The notes below the pieces were generated by a model. It was not told the origin of the DNA. It made no database searches and saw only the letters and a program-made list of their open reading frames with translations. A DNA stretch of 23,890 nt, taken from the NCBI GenBank assembly GCA_035760665.1, contig DASTSN010000043.1, positions 1-23,890 of the forward strand, written 5' to 3'. Of this stretch, positions 1 through 8,866 are shown piece after piece. The DNA is from DASTSN01 sp035760665 (GTDB lineage: Bacteria; Bacteroidota; Bacteroidia; Chitinophagales; Chitinophagaceae). Each line of letters opens with the position of its first letter. Within the stretch, counting starts at the first letter, position 1. A program made the position numbers and the translations under genes.

Positions 1-951
1 ATTAATATCCGCCACATCATTACCCATCGCATTTTGCGATGTGTGCTTGAAATATTTTTTGGCTTCTTCCGTAAAAGTGCCGTTTTTGTTATTGATATAC
101 AGCAAGTCGCTTCCGTAGAAATCATTTGTCACATACACGTCTTTCCAGCCGTCTTTATTGATGTCGGCAACGGCCACGCCAAGCCCCATGCCTTTCTGCT
201 GGATGCCAGCCTGCTTGGATACATCCGTGTAAACCGGATGCTTCAAAGAATCGTTCCAGTCGTTACGGTACAGTTTATCAAAATCGCTGTTGGAGGTGTC
301 CCGGTTGATAAATGTTGCTGCATCACGACGGGCCAGTTTGGTGGTCAGCAGGTACATATCCAGGTCGCCATCATTATCATAATCAAAAAAAGCAGCGTGC
401 ACGGAAAGTGACGTGTCTGCCAGTCCGTATTCAGCAGCCATTTCTTTAAAAATAGGCACCTTTTTATTGTCTAATCCCTGGTTTATATACAGTAAATTTC
501 TGCGCTGAGCAGGGTTGCTTTTAATTGTGGCGCAGAGATAAATATCCTCCAGGCCATCGTTATTAATATCCACAACAGATGCCGCATTAAACCATTCGCC
601 TTCGCCCGCTGTATTGGACTCATCGGTTACATCCTGAAACGATAATGATCCTTTGTTCAGGTAAAGCTTGTTGGGTACCATGCTGCCGGTAAAATACAAA
701 TCCGGTAAACCATCATTGTTGAAGTCGCCAACAGCAACGCCACCGCCGTTATAAAGATATTCCAGGTCAATTGGGTTGACCGTATCGTTTTCGGTAACAG
801 CATTATTAAAATGAATGCCTGATTTGTCAACAGTAATTTTTTTAAATAATGTTTTGGAAGATGACTGGCAGGCCGAAAGGGAAAGGATGGTACCTGCCAG
901 CAAAATGAACAGGTAATTTGACCTGGCGCCAGCAATCAAAGCAGTTTTCAT
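1..951 (-). CDS. FG-GAP/VCBS-repeat lipoprotein, N-terminal part (runs off the window)
   Basis: Open frame of 317 codons from an ATG at 951 down to base 1, with no stop, so the C-terminus lies outside the window. Residues 1-28 form a lipoprotein signal: a hydrophobic stretch ending in LSAC, with Cys28 as the lipidation site. The mature part carries repeated calcium-loop-like FG-GAP/VCBS motifs: VAVGDFNNDGLPDLYF (about residues 73-88), VVDINNDGLEDIYL, FFDYDNDGDLDMYL and VADINKDGWKDVYV. These are typical of seven-bladed integrin-alpha-like propellers. In this phylum such lipoproteins often end in an ASPIC/UnbV domain, which cannot be seen here. It is probably anchored in the outer membrane; the ligand is unknown. 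The upstream dehydrogenase is on the same strand, 131 bases away, so separate transcription is likely. Family call confident, function not. Confidence 0.88.
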   Translation of the reverse strand, partial: MKTALIAGARSNYLFILLAGTILSLSACQSSSKTLFKKITVDKSGIHFNNAVTENDTVNPIDLEYLYNGGGVAVGDFNNDGLPDLYFTGSMVPNKLYLNKGSLSFQDVTDESNTAGEGEWFNAASVVDINNDGLEDIYLCATIKSNPAQRRNLLYINQGLDNKKVPIFKEMAAEYGLADTSLSVHAAFFDYDNDGDLDMYLLTTKLARRDAATFINRDTSNSDFDKLYRNDWNDSLKHPVYTDVSKQAGIQQKGMGLGVAVADINKDGWKDVYVTNDFYGSDLLYINNKNGTFTEEAKKYFKHTSQNAMGNDVADIN

Positions 952-991
952 TGTGCAAATTTTTTGCGATTGGCTAAATATAATATTAAAT

Positions 992-1011
992 CCTGGTACT
1001 GCAGTTACAGG
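992..1011. repeat. Imperfect 20-bp palindrome between two minus-strand genes
   Basis: CCTG..ACTGCAGT..CAGG reads the same on both strands at 16 of 20 positions. A second inverted pair lies nearby: GCAGTTACAGGT at 1001-1012 against ACCTGTAGCTGC at 1059-1070, matching at 11 of 12. Both sit in the 131-base gap upstream of the FG-GAP lipoprotein. They could be an operator or leader structure for that gene, or a weak terminator for the dehydrogenase, since the minus strand continues with an AT-rich tail. Chance is not excluded. Confidence 0.25.
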
Positions 1012-1082
1012 TGTGCGCAAATCTGCGGTTCTGGACAAATGTCAGCAATAAAGATATTACCTGTAGCTGCTACTGCTTCACT

Positions 1083-2030
1083 TTAATTTACTACATGAAC
1101 AGGTGACCGCTGCATGAATGCACTGATGTTTTTCACGGTGGTGTGCAGTACCCGGGTTCTCGATTCAAGACTGTTCCAGGCAATGTGCGGCGTGATAATG
1201 CAATTTTTAGCCGTTAGCAAGGGGTTGTTTGCTAACGGTGGTTCAGTTGACAGTACATCCAGCCCGGCACCGGCTATGCGGTTTTGATTCAGCGCTTCGG
1301 CTAGATCTTCTTCATGGATCAGTTGTCCGCGGGCAGTATTGATCAGCAATGCGGATGACTTCATAATGTTTAACAAACGTTTATTGACAATCTGGTGATT
1401 GTCGGTCTGCAAAGGACAGTGCAGTGATATTATATCGCTACCGGAAAACAACGTTTGCAGGTCTGTAAACTGTGCATAGGCAATGTCCTTTTTTGTACGG
1501 CTGCTGTAGCGAATTTCCATACCAAATGCCGCAGCAATTTTCGCAACCTGCTGGCCAATATTGCCAAAACCCACGATGCCCAGTATTTTTCCTTCCAGCT
1601 CGGAAACCCGTTTCAGGTTGTACGACCAGTCGGCCGATCGTTCCCACTCGTGTTTGCCTACGGAACTGGCATATAAGCCTACATGGTTTGTAAGTTCCAG
1701 TATGAGCGAAAACGTATGTTGCGCCACCGTGGCTGTGCCGTAACCGGGAACATTGGAAACGATAATACCTTGTTTACGGGCGGCCTGTACGTCAATCACA
1801 TTATAGCCGGTTGCCAGCACACTGATGAATTGCAGCTTGGGTAATTGGGCTAATGTTTCTGCAGAAAACACCGTTTTATTTGTTAGAGCAATATCGGCAA
1901 ACCTGCACCGTTCCACCACTTCACTCGGCGCCGTACGATCATACACGGTAAGATGACCAAACTGCCGGATTGGCTCCCAGCTTAAGTCGCCCGGGTTCAG
2001 AAGGTAGCCGTCTGTTACAACAATGTTCAT
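1083..2030 (-). CDS. D-2-hydroxyacid dehydrogenase (glycerate dehydrogenase/hydroxypyruvate reductase type)
   Basis: 315 residues, the normal length for the family. The N- and C-terminal parts form the substrate domain, and the central Rossmann domain carries GFGNIG (154-159). The catalytic triad is visible: Arg234 in NTARG, Glu263 in STEPP and His282 in PHIAW. Enzymes of this family reduce 2-keto acids such as glyoxylate or hydroxypyruvate to D-2-hydroxyacids with NAD(P)H in the cytoplasm. The second Rossmann strand runs into YSSRTKK (175-181). NAD enzymes usually have an acidic residue there, so NADPH preference is plausible (inference). It starts at the ATG at 2030. It lies 122 bases downstream of the response regulator on the same strand and is probably a separate unit. 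The exact substrate cannot be told from sequence. Confidence 0.93.
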   Translation of the reverse strand: MNIVVTDGYLLNPGDLSWEPIRQFGHLTVYDRTAPSEVVERCRFADIALTNKTVFSAETLAQLPKLQFISVLATGYNVIDVQAARKQGIIVSNVPGYGTATVAQHTFSLILELTNHVGLYASSVGKHEWERSADWSYNLKRVSELEGKILGIVGFGNIGQQVAKIAAAFGMEIRYSSRTKKDIAYAQFTDLQTLFSGSDIISLHCPLQTDNHQIVNKRLLNIMKSSALLINTARGQLIHEEDLAEALNQNRIAGAGLDVLSTEPPLANNPLLTAKNCIITPHIAWNSLESRTRVLHTTVKNISAFMQRSPVHVVN

Positions 2031-2152
2031 GTATTTTGTAAAAATGGATTTGCGGGATAAAAAATCAAGAGCTGCTAATCGCGTCTCAAAATACGATTTT
2101 TACAAATTGTTTTCTTGTATTTTGTTGTAACCAGTGCCATGAAAAAATGGTA

Positions 2153-2914
2153 TCATGCTTCGTACATCCATTTGCGAAAAGCCGGGGCCGTTTCCTGGCT
2201 CACGATGATGCAGTGGTTCAGCTCCGGAACAGAAAGATCGACCATCAGTTTTACCTTTTCGTACGATTTGAATCCTTTTACATAATTTATGTTGATGATG
2301 TACTGGCGGTTTGCCCGGAAAAAAACTGCATCATCCAGTTCTTCTTCCAGGTCGCTGAGGTTTTTATCGGCCAGGTATTTTTTACCGTACTGGTCTACAA
2401 CGTATACAATTTTGTTTTCTGTATAAAACAGTACCACGTCATCCAGTCGCAGCGAAATATTTTCCAGTCCTTTACGTACCAGTAAGCGGCTGCGTTTTTT
2501 GTGATTGAACTGCCTGAGCAGGTTCTCAATCGGCCGTTTATCAATGGCAAAATGTTTTTCCAGCATTTTATACTTCATGATTGCCTTTTCCAGGTCGTCT
2601 TTGCTGACGGGTTTTAGCAGGTAATCAATACCATTGTACTCAAAAGCATTCATCATAAATTCATCGTAGCCGGTAATAAAAATTACGGGGATTTCCACAG
2701 CGGTATAGTGAAAGATTTCAAAAGACAACCCATCTGGTAATTGCACGTCACTGAAAATAATTTCAGCTTTTGGCGATCCGGATAAATAGTCAATGCTTTC
2801 TCTTACTGATGAAAGAACGGCTGCAATATGCACATCAGGCCATACATCTGTCAGGTTTTTTACAAGGTCCTGCTGGGCCAGCCTTTCGTCTTCAATAATA
2901 ATAGCGTTTAACAT
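2153..2914 (-). CDS. LytTR-family DNA-binding response regulator
   Basis: 253 residues in two domains. The receiver domain (about 1-120) has the acidic pair Glu8-Asp9, the phosphoacceptor Asp56 in FSDVQLPDG, Thr81 and Lys101 in LKP. The C-terminal part (about 140-250) is a LytTR DNA-binding domain, shown by the run RSRLLVRKG, then DDVVLFYTENKIVYV, then FFRANRQYIININYVKGF. Proteins of this type bind pairs of short direct repeats and switch on nearby genes once phosphorylated. The partner kinase ends 17 bases upstream on the same strand, so the two form an operon with the kinase first. The divergently transcribed susC/susD pair is an obvious candidate target, but this is inference from position only. 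Confidence 0.95.
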   Translation of the reverse strand: MLNAIIIEDERLAQQDLVKNLTDVWPDVHIAAVLSSVRESIDYLSGSPKAEIIFSDVQLPDGLSFEIFHYTAVEIPVIFITGYDEFMMNAFEYNGIDYLLKPVSKDDLEKAIMKYKMLEKHFAIDKRPIENLLRQFNHKKRSRLLVRKGLENISLRLDDVVLFYTENKIVYVVDQYGKKYLADKNLSDLEEELDDAVFFRANRQYIININYVKGFKSYEKVKLMVDLSVPELNHCIIVSQETAPAFRKWMYEA

Positions 2915-2931
2915 GGCGTAAGGTTTTTGTA

Positions 2932-3942
2932 TTACTGAATTAATGGAAGTTTTACAGTGAACTCGTTGGCGACCGATTCTATCTTAATATCCTGGTTGCA
3001 AACTAGCTTGTACCGGGAACTAAGATTGCGCAAGCCGATTTTGGTGGAGTTTACCAAAAAGGGTTTTGGTTTTACATTGTTGGTTACGTTGATAGAGCTT
3101 TCATGAATGCCGATCCTGATCCTGAGCGGGTTCGCCTCTGAAAATTCATTATGCTTGATGGCGTTTTCCACCAATATCTGCAGAGCGCAGGGTAAAATCA
3201 TGATTTTACCGGCTTCCACGCCATCAAGATTGGTTTCCAGTTTTAATTTATTATCGTGCCGGATTTGCAGCAGGTAAAAGTAGTTTTCAATAAATTCCAT
3301 TTCATCATGGATAGATATCAGTTCCCGTTCTTTATTAATTAAAATATAGCGGTACACCCTGGCCAGCCTGCTGTTAAACAAATGTGCTGTTGGCGGATCA
3401 TTAATGATTAAATGCGAAAGTGTGTTGAGGGAATTAAACATAAAGTGCGGGTCAAGTTCGCTGGTCAGCGCCGTTAATTCGGCCTGGGACCTTTCCCGGT
3501 CCAGCTGGTCAACGATCTTGGTGTCTAATTCCCGCTCTTTACTTAGAAAGAGGATTTCATACACCAGTGTAAAAACAATCACAGCCAGCACACAGGCCGT
3601 GATAAACTTTAGCAATCCATGCCAGCTGAAGACTTCTTTGGAGAACTGAAACCAGATCATACAAAGAAACCCGCCAACTGCTGCGCCATACAAGGCCGAC
3701 ACCATGCATAACGAAAATATTTTTGAAAAGGCATTCGTGCCGGATTTATAAAATCTTCTTATGATACTATGTATCCAGTTGCAGCCAACCCAGATAATGT
3801 ACGAAGTGAAAATAAAGAACAGGTTGGCTCCAATCAATTCGGGAATGCTGTACCTGTTATAGGTAATAATGCCGGAAATCAAAGGAATGATCATTCCCAG
3901 CAATGGAATAGAAAGGGCTCGCAGGTAAGTGTCGCGAATCAT
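2932..3942 (-). CDS. LytS/YehU-type membrane sensor histidine kinase (His_kinase family)
   Basis: 336 residues. The N-terminal part has four likely membrane helices (about 11-28, 36-60, 75-97 and 111-133), with no periplasmic sensor domain of any size. A short coiled linker follows (about 135-160). The phosphoacceptor His166 lies in DPHFMFNSLN, the signature of the LytS-like His_kinase family. The ATP-binding part shows the N-box LVENAIKHN (257-265) and the loop GLRNLSSRY (303-311). It autophosphorylates and passes phosphate to the response regulator encoded 17 bases downstream. The signal must be sensed within or at the membrane; its nature is unknown. It starts at the ATG at 3942 and has a good promoter match about 80 bases upstream. 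Confidence 0.94.
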   Translation of the reverse strand: MIRDTYLRALSIPLLGMIIPLISGIITYNRYSIPELIGANLFFIFTSYIIWVGCNWIHSIIRRFYKSGTNAFSKIFSLCMVSALYGAAVGGFLCMIWFQFSKEVFSWHGLLKFITACVLAVIVFTLVYEILFLSKERELDTKIVDQLDRERSQAELTALTSELDPHFMFNSLNTLSHLIINDPPTAHLFNSRLARVYRYILINKERELISIHDEMEFIENYFYLLQIRHDNKLKLETNLDGVEAGKIMILPCALQILVENAIKHNEFSEANPLRIRIGIHESSINVTNNVKPKPFLVNSTKIGLRNLSSRYKLVCNQDIKIESVANEFTVKLPLIQ

Positions 3943-4023
3943 AGCAGCAGCGGTAAATGGTTTAATGACGTTTTGGGTACGTGTATAATTTCTCTTTCAG
4001 TGGCTTGTCAATCGATTCTTTAC

Positions 4024-4052
4024 CAAAACTATTTGCCGGCTGTGTTAAGCAA
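4024..4052 (-). promoter_or_regulatory. Candidate Bacteroidota promoter for the histidine kinase operon
   Basis: On the minus strand TTG (4052-4050) is followed after 18 bases by TAGTTTTG (4031-4024), a perfect match to the -7 consensus TAnnTTTG. Known -33/-7 spacing in this phylum is about 17-23. Transcription would begin near 4017, giving a leader of about 75 bases before the kinase ATG at 3942. Confidence 0.55.
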
Positions 4053-4289
4053 TAGCAAATTTTTATTTCATGGTTGTATTTCATTATAAATGGTAAGCAC
4101 CCTGTCATAATAGTGTCAGCAAACAAATGACTGTTCTTTTAAACCGGATTCCTGCGTTGCCGATTATGCTGCTTCATTTATCAAAAATCACAGATCAGAT
4201 TATTTATAACGTTTGAAAACATCCTTTTCATGCTTTGTTCCAAAAAAATCAGGGCGTGATTATACTGCCTCATCACTGATAATTCATGT

Positions 4290-4311
4290 TTCAGTAAGAA
4301 ACTGAATTTTT
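4290..4311 (+). promoter_or_regulatory. Hairpin plus T-run in the susC upstream region, possible attenuator
   Basis: TTCAGT (4290-4295), a 5-base loop AAGAA, ACTGAA (4301-4306), then TTTTT (4307-4311). The stem is perfect but only 6 bp with two G-C pairs, so it would be a weak terminator on its own. It points at susC, which starts at 4365, and could act as a leader attenuator if transcription starts further upstream. Confidence 0.3.
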
Positions 4312-4364
4312 CCGGGAGCATTTATCTTCTCTTTGCTGCCTTTCTTCCATTAAAACTGTACGAG

Positions 4365-7300
4365 ATGAAAAAAATTAAATTGCTTTTGATAGGCATGCTA
4401 GCTGTAATGACGGCCATGGCACAAAGCCGTACGATTACAGGTAAGGTAACAGACGAAAACGGCATTCCGATTGCCAACGCCTCGGTAACGGTAAAGGGCT
4501 CCCGTGCCGGGGTAACAACTGACGCCCTGGGAAATTACCGTATCACCATTTCTGCCAATGATAAAGTATTGGTATACTCACATATTGGCAGAACGGCTCA
4601 GGAAATCCCGGTTGGCGATGTTTCAACGATTGATGTTTCCCTGAAACAGGCAGATGCTTCCCTCCAGGAGGTGGTAGTGGTGGCTTATGGGGAACAACAA
4701 CGCCGGAAAGTGACCGGCGCCATCGGTAAACTACCGGGCAGCGAAATTGAAAACATACCCATGGCATCGGTAGACCAGATGCTACAAGGTAAAGTAGCCG
4801 GTTTGCAATCGGTTTCTCCCAGCGGCCAGCCGGGTAGTTTCCAGCAAATCCGGATACGTGGTATCGGTTCCATTACAGCTTCTTCAGAACCGTTATTTGT
4901 AATTGATGGTGTGCCAGTCAATACAGGCGACTTTTCCAATCTTACAAATTCCAGTAACCTCCTTGCAGGCCTGAATCCGGATGATATTGAAAGCATCAGT
5001 GTACTGAAGGATGCTGCCTCGGCTTCCATTTATGGTTCACGGGCTGCCAACGGCGTTATATTAATTAATACCAAAAAGGGCAGGGCTGGTAAAACTAAAA
5101 TCCGGGTGACGGGCGAGTTTGGAAGCAATGACATTGCTTACATGCCCAGCATTGCCAAACCGCTGACACGTGATGAACTGAAGCAACTTACCACGGAAGG
5201 TATTTTCAATGTAGGCGGCGTGCAGGATGACGTTGATTTTTACCTGGATGCATTGGGCTATAATTCCACGGCTAATTATAACTGGCTGGATTTGGTGAAG
5301 CGCCGCGGACAACAACAGCAGGTAAATGTATCGGCCTCCGGTGGTGATGCCAAAACACAGTTCTTCGTTTCTGGCGGCTATTTCGATCAGCAAAGTGTGA
5401 TCATTGGTTCCGACTTTAAACGTTACAGCTTTAACACCAGCCTGCGCCACCAGGTAGACAAGCGTTTAACAATTGGCGCTAACCTGAATATGTCTTCCTT
5501 TCACCAGGAAGGTGAGTCGGAGAGTTCGAATTTCCGAAACCCGATCATTGCGGCAATGGCCTTGCGTCCTTCCCAGGAGGCATTTAATCCAGACGGCACA
5601 CCAAATTATGATCCCGCAATCTTTAACCAGATTTATAATCCGGTTGCAATCAGGAAATATGACCGGTTAAGTAATCAAACTACCAAATTACTGGGCTCTG
5701 CCAACGCAGAGTATAAAATTCTGAACAATTTAAAGTTTACGAGCCGGTATGGTATTGATTATAGCAATATAGAAGAGTATAACTATTATAACCCATTCTT
5801 TGGGGATTTCTCCACCGATGATCCGGCAACAACGGGCCGATTTTACAGTGGCTATAACCGCCTGTTTAACTGGGTCTGGACAAATTTGCTGGATTACAAC
5901 TATCATGCCTGGCAAAATAAACTGGATGGGAACCTGACTGTTGGGTATGAAGCACAGAAATCACAGTTGCTCACACAAGGCACAGAAGGCTGGGGTGTAC
6001 CGCTGACGACTTCTCTTGTTTATCCGCCAACGGTGACCCCGCAGGCACCAACTTATTCCGGGGCAGATTATGCATTCACCTCCATTTTATCACGTGGTGA
6101 TATCAGTTTCCTGAAGCACTACACATTATCTGCGAGCCTTCGAAGGGACGGTTCCTCAAGATTTGGCGCCAATAACAGGTATGGAACATTCTGGAGCGTA
6201 GGTGCGGCCTGGAATATAGACCAGGAAAACTTTATGCAAAACATAAATGCTATTTCCCTGTTAAAGCTGCGTGGGTCGTATGGCGTAAATGGTAATGCCG
6301 GCATTGGCAATTACGAGTGGCGCTCCACCTACCTGTTTTCCGGAACATACAATGGCTTTCCCGTTAGCAGCCCGAGCAGTGTGGGTAACCCCAGCTTGAC
6401 CTGGGAGCAAAACAAACCCCTGGATATTGGTCTTGAAGTAGGTGTTTTAAAAAATAAAATTATCATTGAGGCGGATTATTATAAACGCAAAACCGATCAG
6501 TTGTTGCTGGATGAGCCGCTGTCTCTCTCAACCGGTTTTGAATCGTTTAAAAATAATATCGGGGCAATGGAAAACAAGGGCTTTGAGCTAACCATTAATG
6601 CCACCCCGGTAAAAACCAAGGATTTTACCTGGAATATTACCCTCAACGGCAGCTGGAACAAAAACAAAGTTCTGAACCTCCGCGAGGGGCAAACTGAAAT
6701 CAGGTCACTTCCCTATATCATCCGCGTGGGTGAAGATGTGCAGTCCATTTTTACCCGTCTCTGGGCCGGTGCTGACCCCCAAACTGGTGATCCACTTTGG
6801 TATAAAGATGATACCAAAAAAGAAACAACAAATGATTTCAGCCAGGCAACCCGGACCATTATTGGCAGTGCGTCCCCCAAGGGATTTGGAAGTGTTAGCA
6901 CATCGCTGACGTACAAATTTGTCAGCCTGGATGCCCAGTTCAATTACCAGTACGGCAATTACGTGTATGATCAGTGGGGATTCCTGTTCCTTGGCGACGG
7001 TGCTTATCCCACCCTAAATCACTACCGCAAGGAATTGCAACGCTGGCAAAAACCCGGTGACGTTACAGATGTCCCCCGGTACGATTTTGGTAATTCAACA
7101 GTCTCTAATGCAGGCTCCAGCAGGTATTTCTATAAAGGTGATTATATCCGCCTGCGCAATGTTACACTGCGCTTTGAAATGCCTTCGTCAATTTTAAAAA
7201 AACTACAATTATCGCAACTGAGCGTTTATGTAAGGGGTACAAACCTGTGGACAAAGACGTTTGATAAAAACCTGACTGTCGATCCTGAGCAGCCGATTAA

Positions 7301-7367
7301 TGGTCAAAGCGACCTGCAGTTCTTTATCCCGAAATCAGTGACTGCCGGTATTAACATTCAATTGTGA
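4365..7367 (+). CDS. SusC/RagA-family TonB-dependent outer-membrane receptor
   Basis: 1000 residues, typical for the family. In order: a signal peptide (1-20, ending AMAQ); a carboxypeptidase-regulatory-like domain (about 22-95, starting TITGKVTDENG); a TonB-box-like EVVVVAYG (102-109); a plug domain (about 115-240) with the SusC signature DDIESISVLKDA (206-217) and YGSRAANGVILINTKKG (223-239); and a beta-barrel to the C-terminus. With SusD it forms a lid-and-barrel importer for oligosaccharides, peptides or other large nutrients, powered by TonB-ExbBD. The susD gene follows directly. No glycoside hydrolase, peptidase, sigma or anti-sigma gene is attached, so the substrate cannot be guessed. 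The start has no Shine-Dalgarno sequence, which is usual here. A LytS/LytTR pair is divergent upstream. Confidence 0.97.
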   Translation: MKKIKLLLIGMLAVMTAMAQSRTITGKVTDENGIPIANASVTVKGSRAGVTTDALGNYRITISANDKVLVYSHIGRTAQEIPVGDVSTIDVSLKQADASLQEVVVVAYGEQQRRKVTGAIGKLPGSEIENIPMASVDQMLQGKVAGLQSVSPSGQPGSFQQIRIRGIGSITASSEPLFVIDGVPVNTGDFSNLTNSSNLLAGLNPDDIESISVLKDAASASIYGSRAANGVILINTKKGRAGKTKIRVTGEFGSNDIAYMPSIAKPLTRDELKQLTTEGIFNVGGVQDDVDFYLDALGYNSTANYNWLDLVKRRGQQQQVNVSASGGDAKTQFFVSGGYFDQQSVIIGSDFKRYSFNTSLRHQVDKRLTIGANLNMSSFHQEGESESSNFRNPIIAAMALRPSQEAFNPDGTPNYDPAIFNQIYNPVAIRKYDRLSNQTTKLLGSANAEYKILNNLKFTSRYGIDYSNIEEYNYYNPFFGDFSTDDPATTGRFYSGYNRLFNWVWTNLLDYNYHAWQNKLDGNLTVGYEAQKSQLLTQGTEGWGVPLTTSLVYPPTVTPQAPTYSGADYAFTSILSRGDISFLKHYTLSASLRRDGSSRFGANNRYGTFWSVGAAWNIDQENFMQNINAISLLKLRGSYGVNGNAGIGNYEWRSTYLFSGTYNGFPVSSPSSVGNPSLTWEQNKPLDIGLEVGVLKNKIIIEADYYKRKTDQLLLDEPLSLSTGFESFKNNIGAMENKGFELTINATPVKTKDFTWNITLNGSWNKNKVLNLREGQTEIRSLPYIIRVGEDVQSIFTRLWAGADPQTGDPLWYKDDTKKETTNDFSQATRTIIGSASPKGFGSVSTSLTYKFVSLDAQFNYQYGNYVYDQWGFLFLGDGAYPTLNHYRKELQRWQKPGDVTDVPRYDFGNSTVSNAGSSRYFYKGDYIRLRNVTLRFEMPSSILKKLQLSQLSVYVRGTNLWTKTFDKNLTVDPEQPINGQSDLQFFIPKSVTAGINIQL

Positions 7368-7401
7368 TCATTCATTCATGACGATTAAACTTATTAACAA
7401 T

Positions 7402-8835
7402 ATGAAAGCAATCAATAAAATAAACCGCTTGAGCCTGGCCATAGCCACCGGCGCTGTCCTGCTGCTCAGTTCCTGTAAGAAGGATTTCCTGGACTTAAAT
7501 CCGTACGACAGTGTTTCTTCCGAGGTGGCGATCACCAATGTATCTGACATGCGGGCGGCACTGAGTGGCGTATATGCCAATATGCGTGACCCGGATTTGT
7601 TTGGCCGAACCATCCCGCTTTTCCCTGATTTAATAGCGGATAATGTCTACATTTCCTCTGCGCTGAACAGTAACCGTTATTTGCAGTTCATGCAATATAA
7701 TTACAATGCCAATGATGGGAATGTTAAGGGCATGTGGAAACAGGCTTACAGCACAATTTTACGTGCAAATAATGTCATCAACAGTTCACTCCAGGGTACT
7801 GCCGATATTGACCAGCTCAGGGGTGAGGCCCTCGCTATCCGGGCACTGATGTACTTTGAACTGGTAAAGTATTTTTCAAAACCGTATACCGTTGATCCAA
7901 ATGCTGCCGGCGTTCCCATCGTTTTGCAGTACGATCCGGCTAACAAGCCGCAGCGCAGCACCGTGCAGGAAGTATATGCGCAAATAGAAAGCGACCTGAC
8001 AACGGCCATGGGATTGATGACGCAAGATAAAACATCAGGGTTTTTTACAAAATATGCTGCAAAGGCCCTGCTGGCCCGGTTGTACCAGTTTAAAGGCGAT
8101 TGGTCAAAAGCGTTAACAACGGCCGAAGATGTGATGAATAATAGCGGATACAGCCTGCTTACACTCAATCAGGTTGGTTCGTTTTGGGCGAACAATAAAG
8201 ACCGGAATGACAAACTGGAAGTTTTGTTTGAAGTTGTGTTTGATGCCAACGGCAGCATCGGGAATTCCTCACTGCCTTATTTCTTTGACCAAAGCGGGTA
8301 TGGCGATGCCCTGGCAACAGAAAGTGTATATAACCTGTACAGCAATACAGATGTGCGGAAAAACTGGTTTATTGTCGGCAGTGGTACAAGGGGGCCGAAT
8401 GTAAAGGTGGTCAATAAATTTCCCAACGCCGGCGCGGCTGATAACGATGATATGAAAGTGATCAGGATGTCCGAAGTGTACCTGATTGCTGCTGAAGCTG
8501 CTTACCAGACTAACGACGAAGCCAAAGCGCTTGAATACCTGAATGATGTTGCCACAGAACGGGATCCCAACTTTGCCGGCTATGCATCTTCTGGTCAGGC
8601 ATTGCTGGATGATATATTGCTGGAGCGCCGGAAAGAACTGGCTTTTGAAGGGCACCGGTACTGGGATCTTTCACGGTATAACCTTGATGTAACCCGCGAA
8701 GACCTCGGCGGCGACTATGCTCCTGGCGTACCGCTGACACTCCCGGCCAGCGATTTTCACAGAATTTTCCCCATCCCTCAGTCTGAACTGGATGCAAACC
8801 CCAATATCCGTTCGCAGCAAAATACAGGCTACTGA
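7402..8835 (+). CDS. SusD/RagB-family nutrient-binding outer-membrane lipoprotein
   Basis: 477 residues from the ATG at 7402. An in-frame ATG at 7378 would add 8 residues; the later start gives the cleaner lipoprotein signal MKAINKINR plus a hydrophobic stretch ending LLSSC, with Cys25 lipidated. KKD after the Cys fits a surface-export signal. Family landmarks are the N-terminal FLDLNPYDSVS, the TPR-like helices with ALAIRALMYFELVKYF, then MSEVYLIAAEAAYQ, LLERRKELAFEGHRYWDL and the closing IFPIPQSELDANPN. It is the substrate-capturing lid on the SusC barrel encoded just upstream; the gap is 10 or 34 bases depending on the start, so both lie in one operon. A clear terminator follows about 30 bases after the stop. 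Ligand unknown. Confidence 0.96.
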   Translation: MKAINKINRLSLAIATGAVLLLSSCKKDFLDLNPYDSVSSEVAITNVSDMRAALSGVYANMRDPDLFGRTIPLFPDLIADNVYISSALNSNRYLQFMQYNYNANDGNVKGMWKQAYSTILRANNVINSSLQGTADIDQLRGEALAIRALMYFELVKYFSKPYTVDPNAAGVPIVLQYDPANKPQRSTVQEVYAQIESDLTTAMGLMTQDKTSGFFTKYAAKALLARLYQFKGDWSKALTTAEDVMNNSGYSLLTLNQVGSFWANNKDRNDKLEVLFEVVFDANGSIGNSSLPYFFDQSGYGDALATESVYNLYSNTDVRKNWFIVGSGTRGPNVKVVNKFPNAGAADNDDMKVIRMSEVYLIAAEAAYQTNDEAKALEYLNDVATERDPNFAGYASSGQALLDDILLERRKELAFEGHRYWDLSRYNLDVTREDLGGDYAPGVPLTLPASDFHRIFPIPQSELDANPNIRSQQNTGY

Positions 8836-8866
8836 TTGATGGTGCATGACCAATACAGATTTGTAT

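Larger units (their letters stand above)
3943..4364. other. 422-base divergent intergenic region (kinase operon / susC)
   Basis: No coding potential that I trust. It holds a good promoter match for the minus-strand kinase operon (4024-4052) and a small hairpin followed by five T residues 54 bases before susC (4290-4311). For susC no perfect TAnnTTTG element is seen; AACGTTTG at 4208-4215 and TCTCTTTG at 4328-4335 are partial matches without a convincing -33 TTG. AACGTTTGA at 4208-4216 also resembles a single LytTR half site, but no second copy at the expected spacing is obvious. Confidence 0.6.

Noticed and set aside
34..411. 125-codon plus-strand frame at the left edge
   Set aside because: It is antisense to the FG-GAP repeats of the edge lipoprotein gene and has no features of its own.
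657..935. 92-codon minus-strand frame with a hydrophobic start
   Set aside because: It is on the same strand as the FG-GAP lipoprotein but in another frame; the lipoprotein frame carries the signal peptide and repeat motifs.
2031..2124. Three copies of GTATTTTG/CAAAATAC (2031-2038, 2087-2094, 2117-2124) upstream of the dehydrogenase
   Set aside because: They are short, AT-rich and unevenly spaced, and none matches TAnnTTTG exactly. They are likely chance, though an operator cannot be excluded.
4208..4216. AACGTTTGA as a LytTR binding half site upstream of susC
   Set aside because: Only one copy is seen; LytTR sites normally come as two direct repeats about one helical turn apart.
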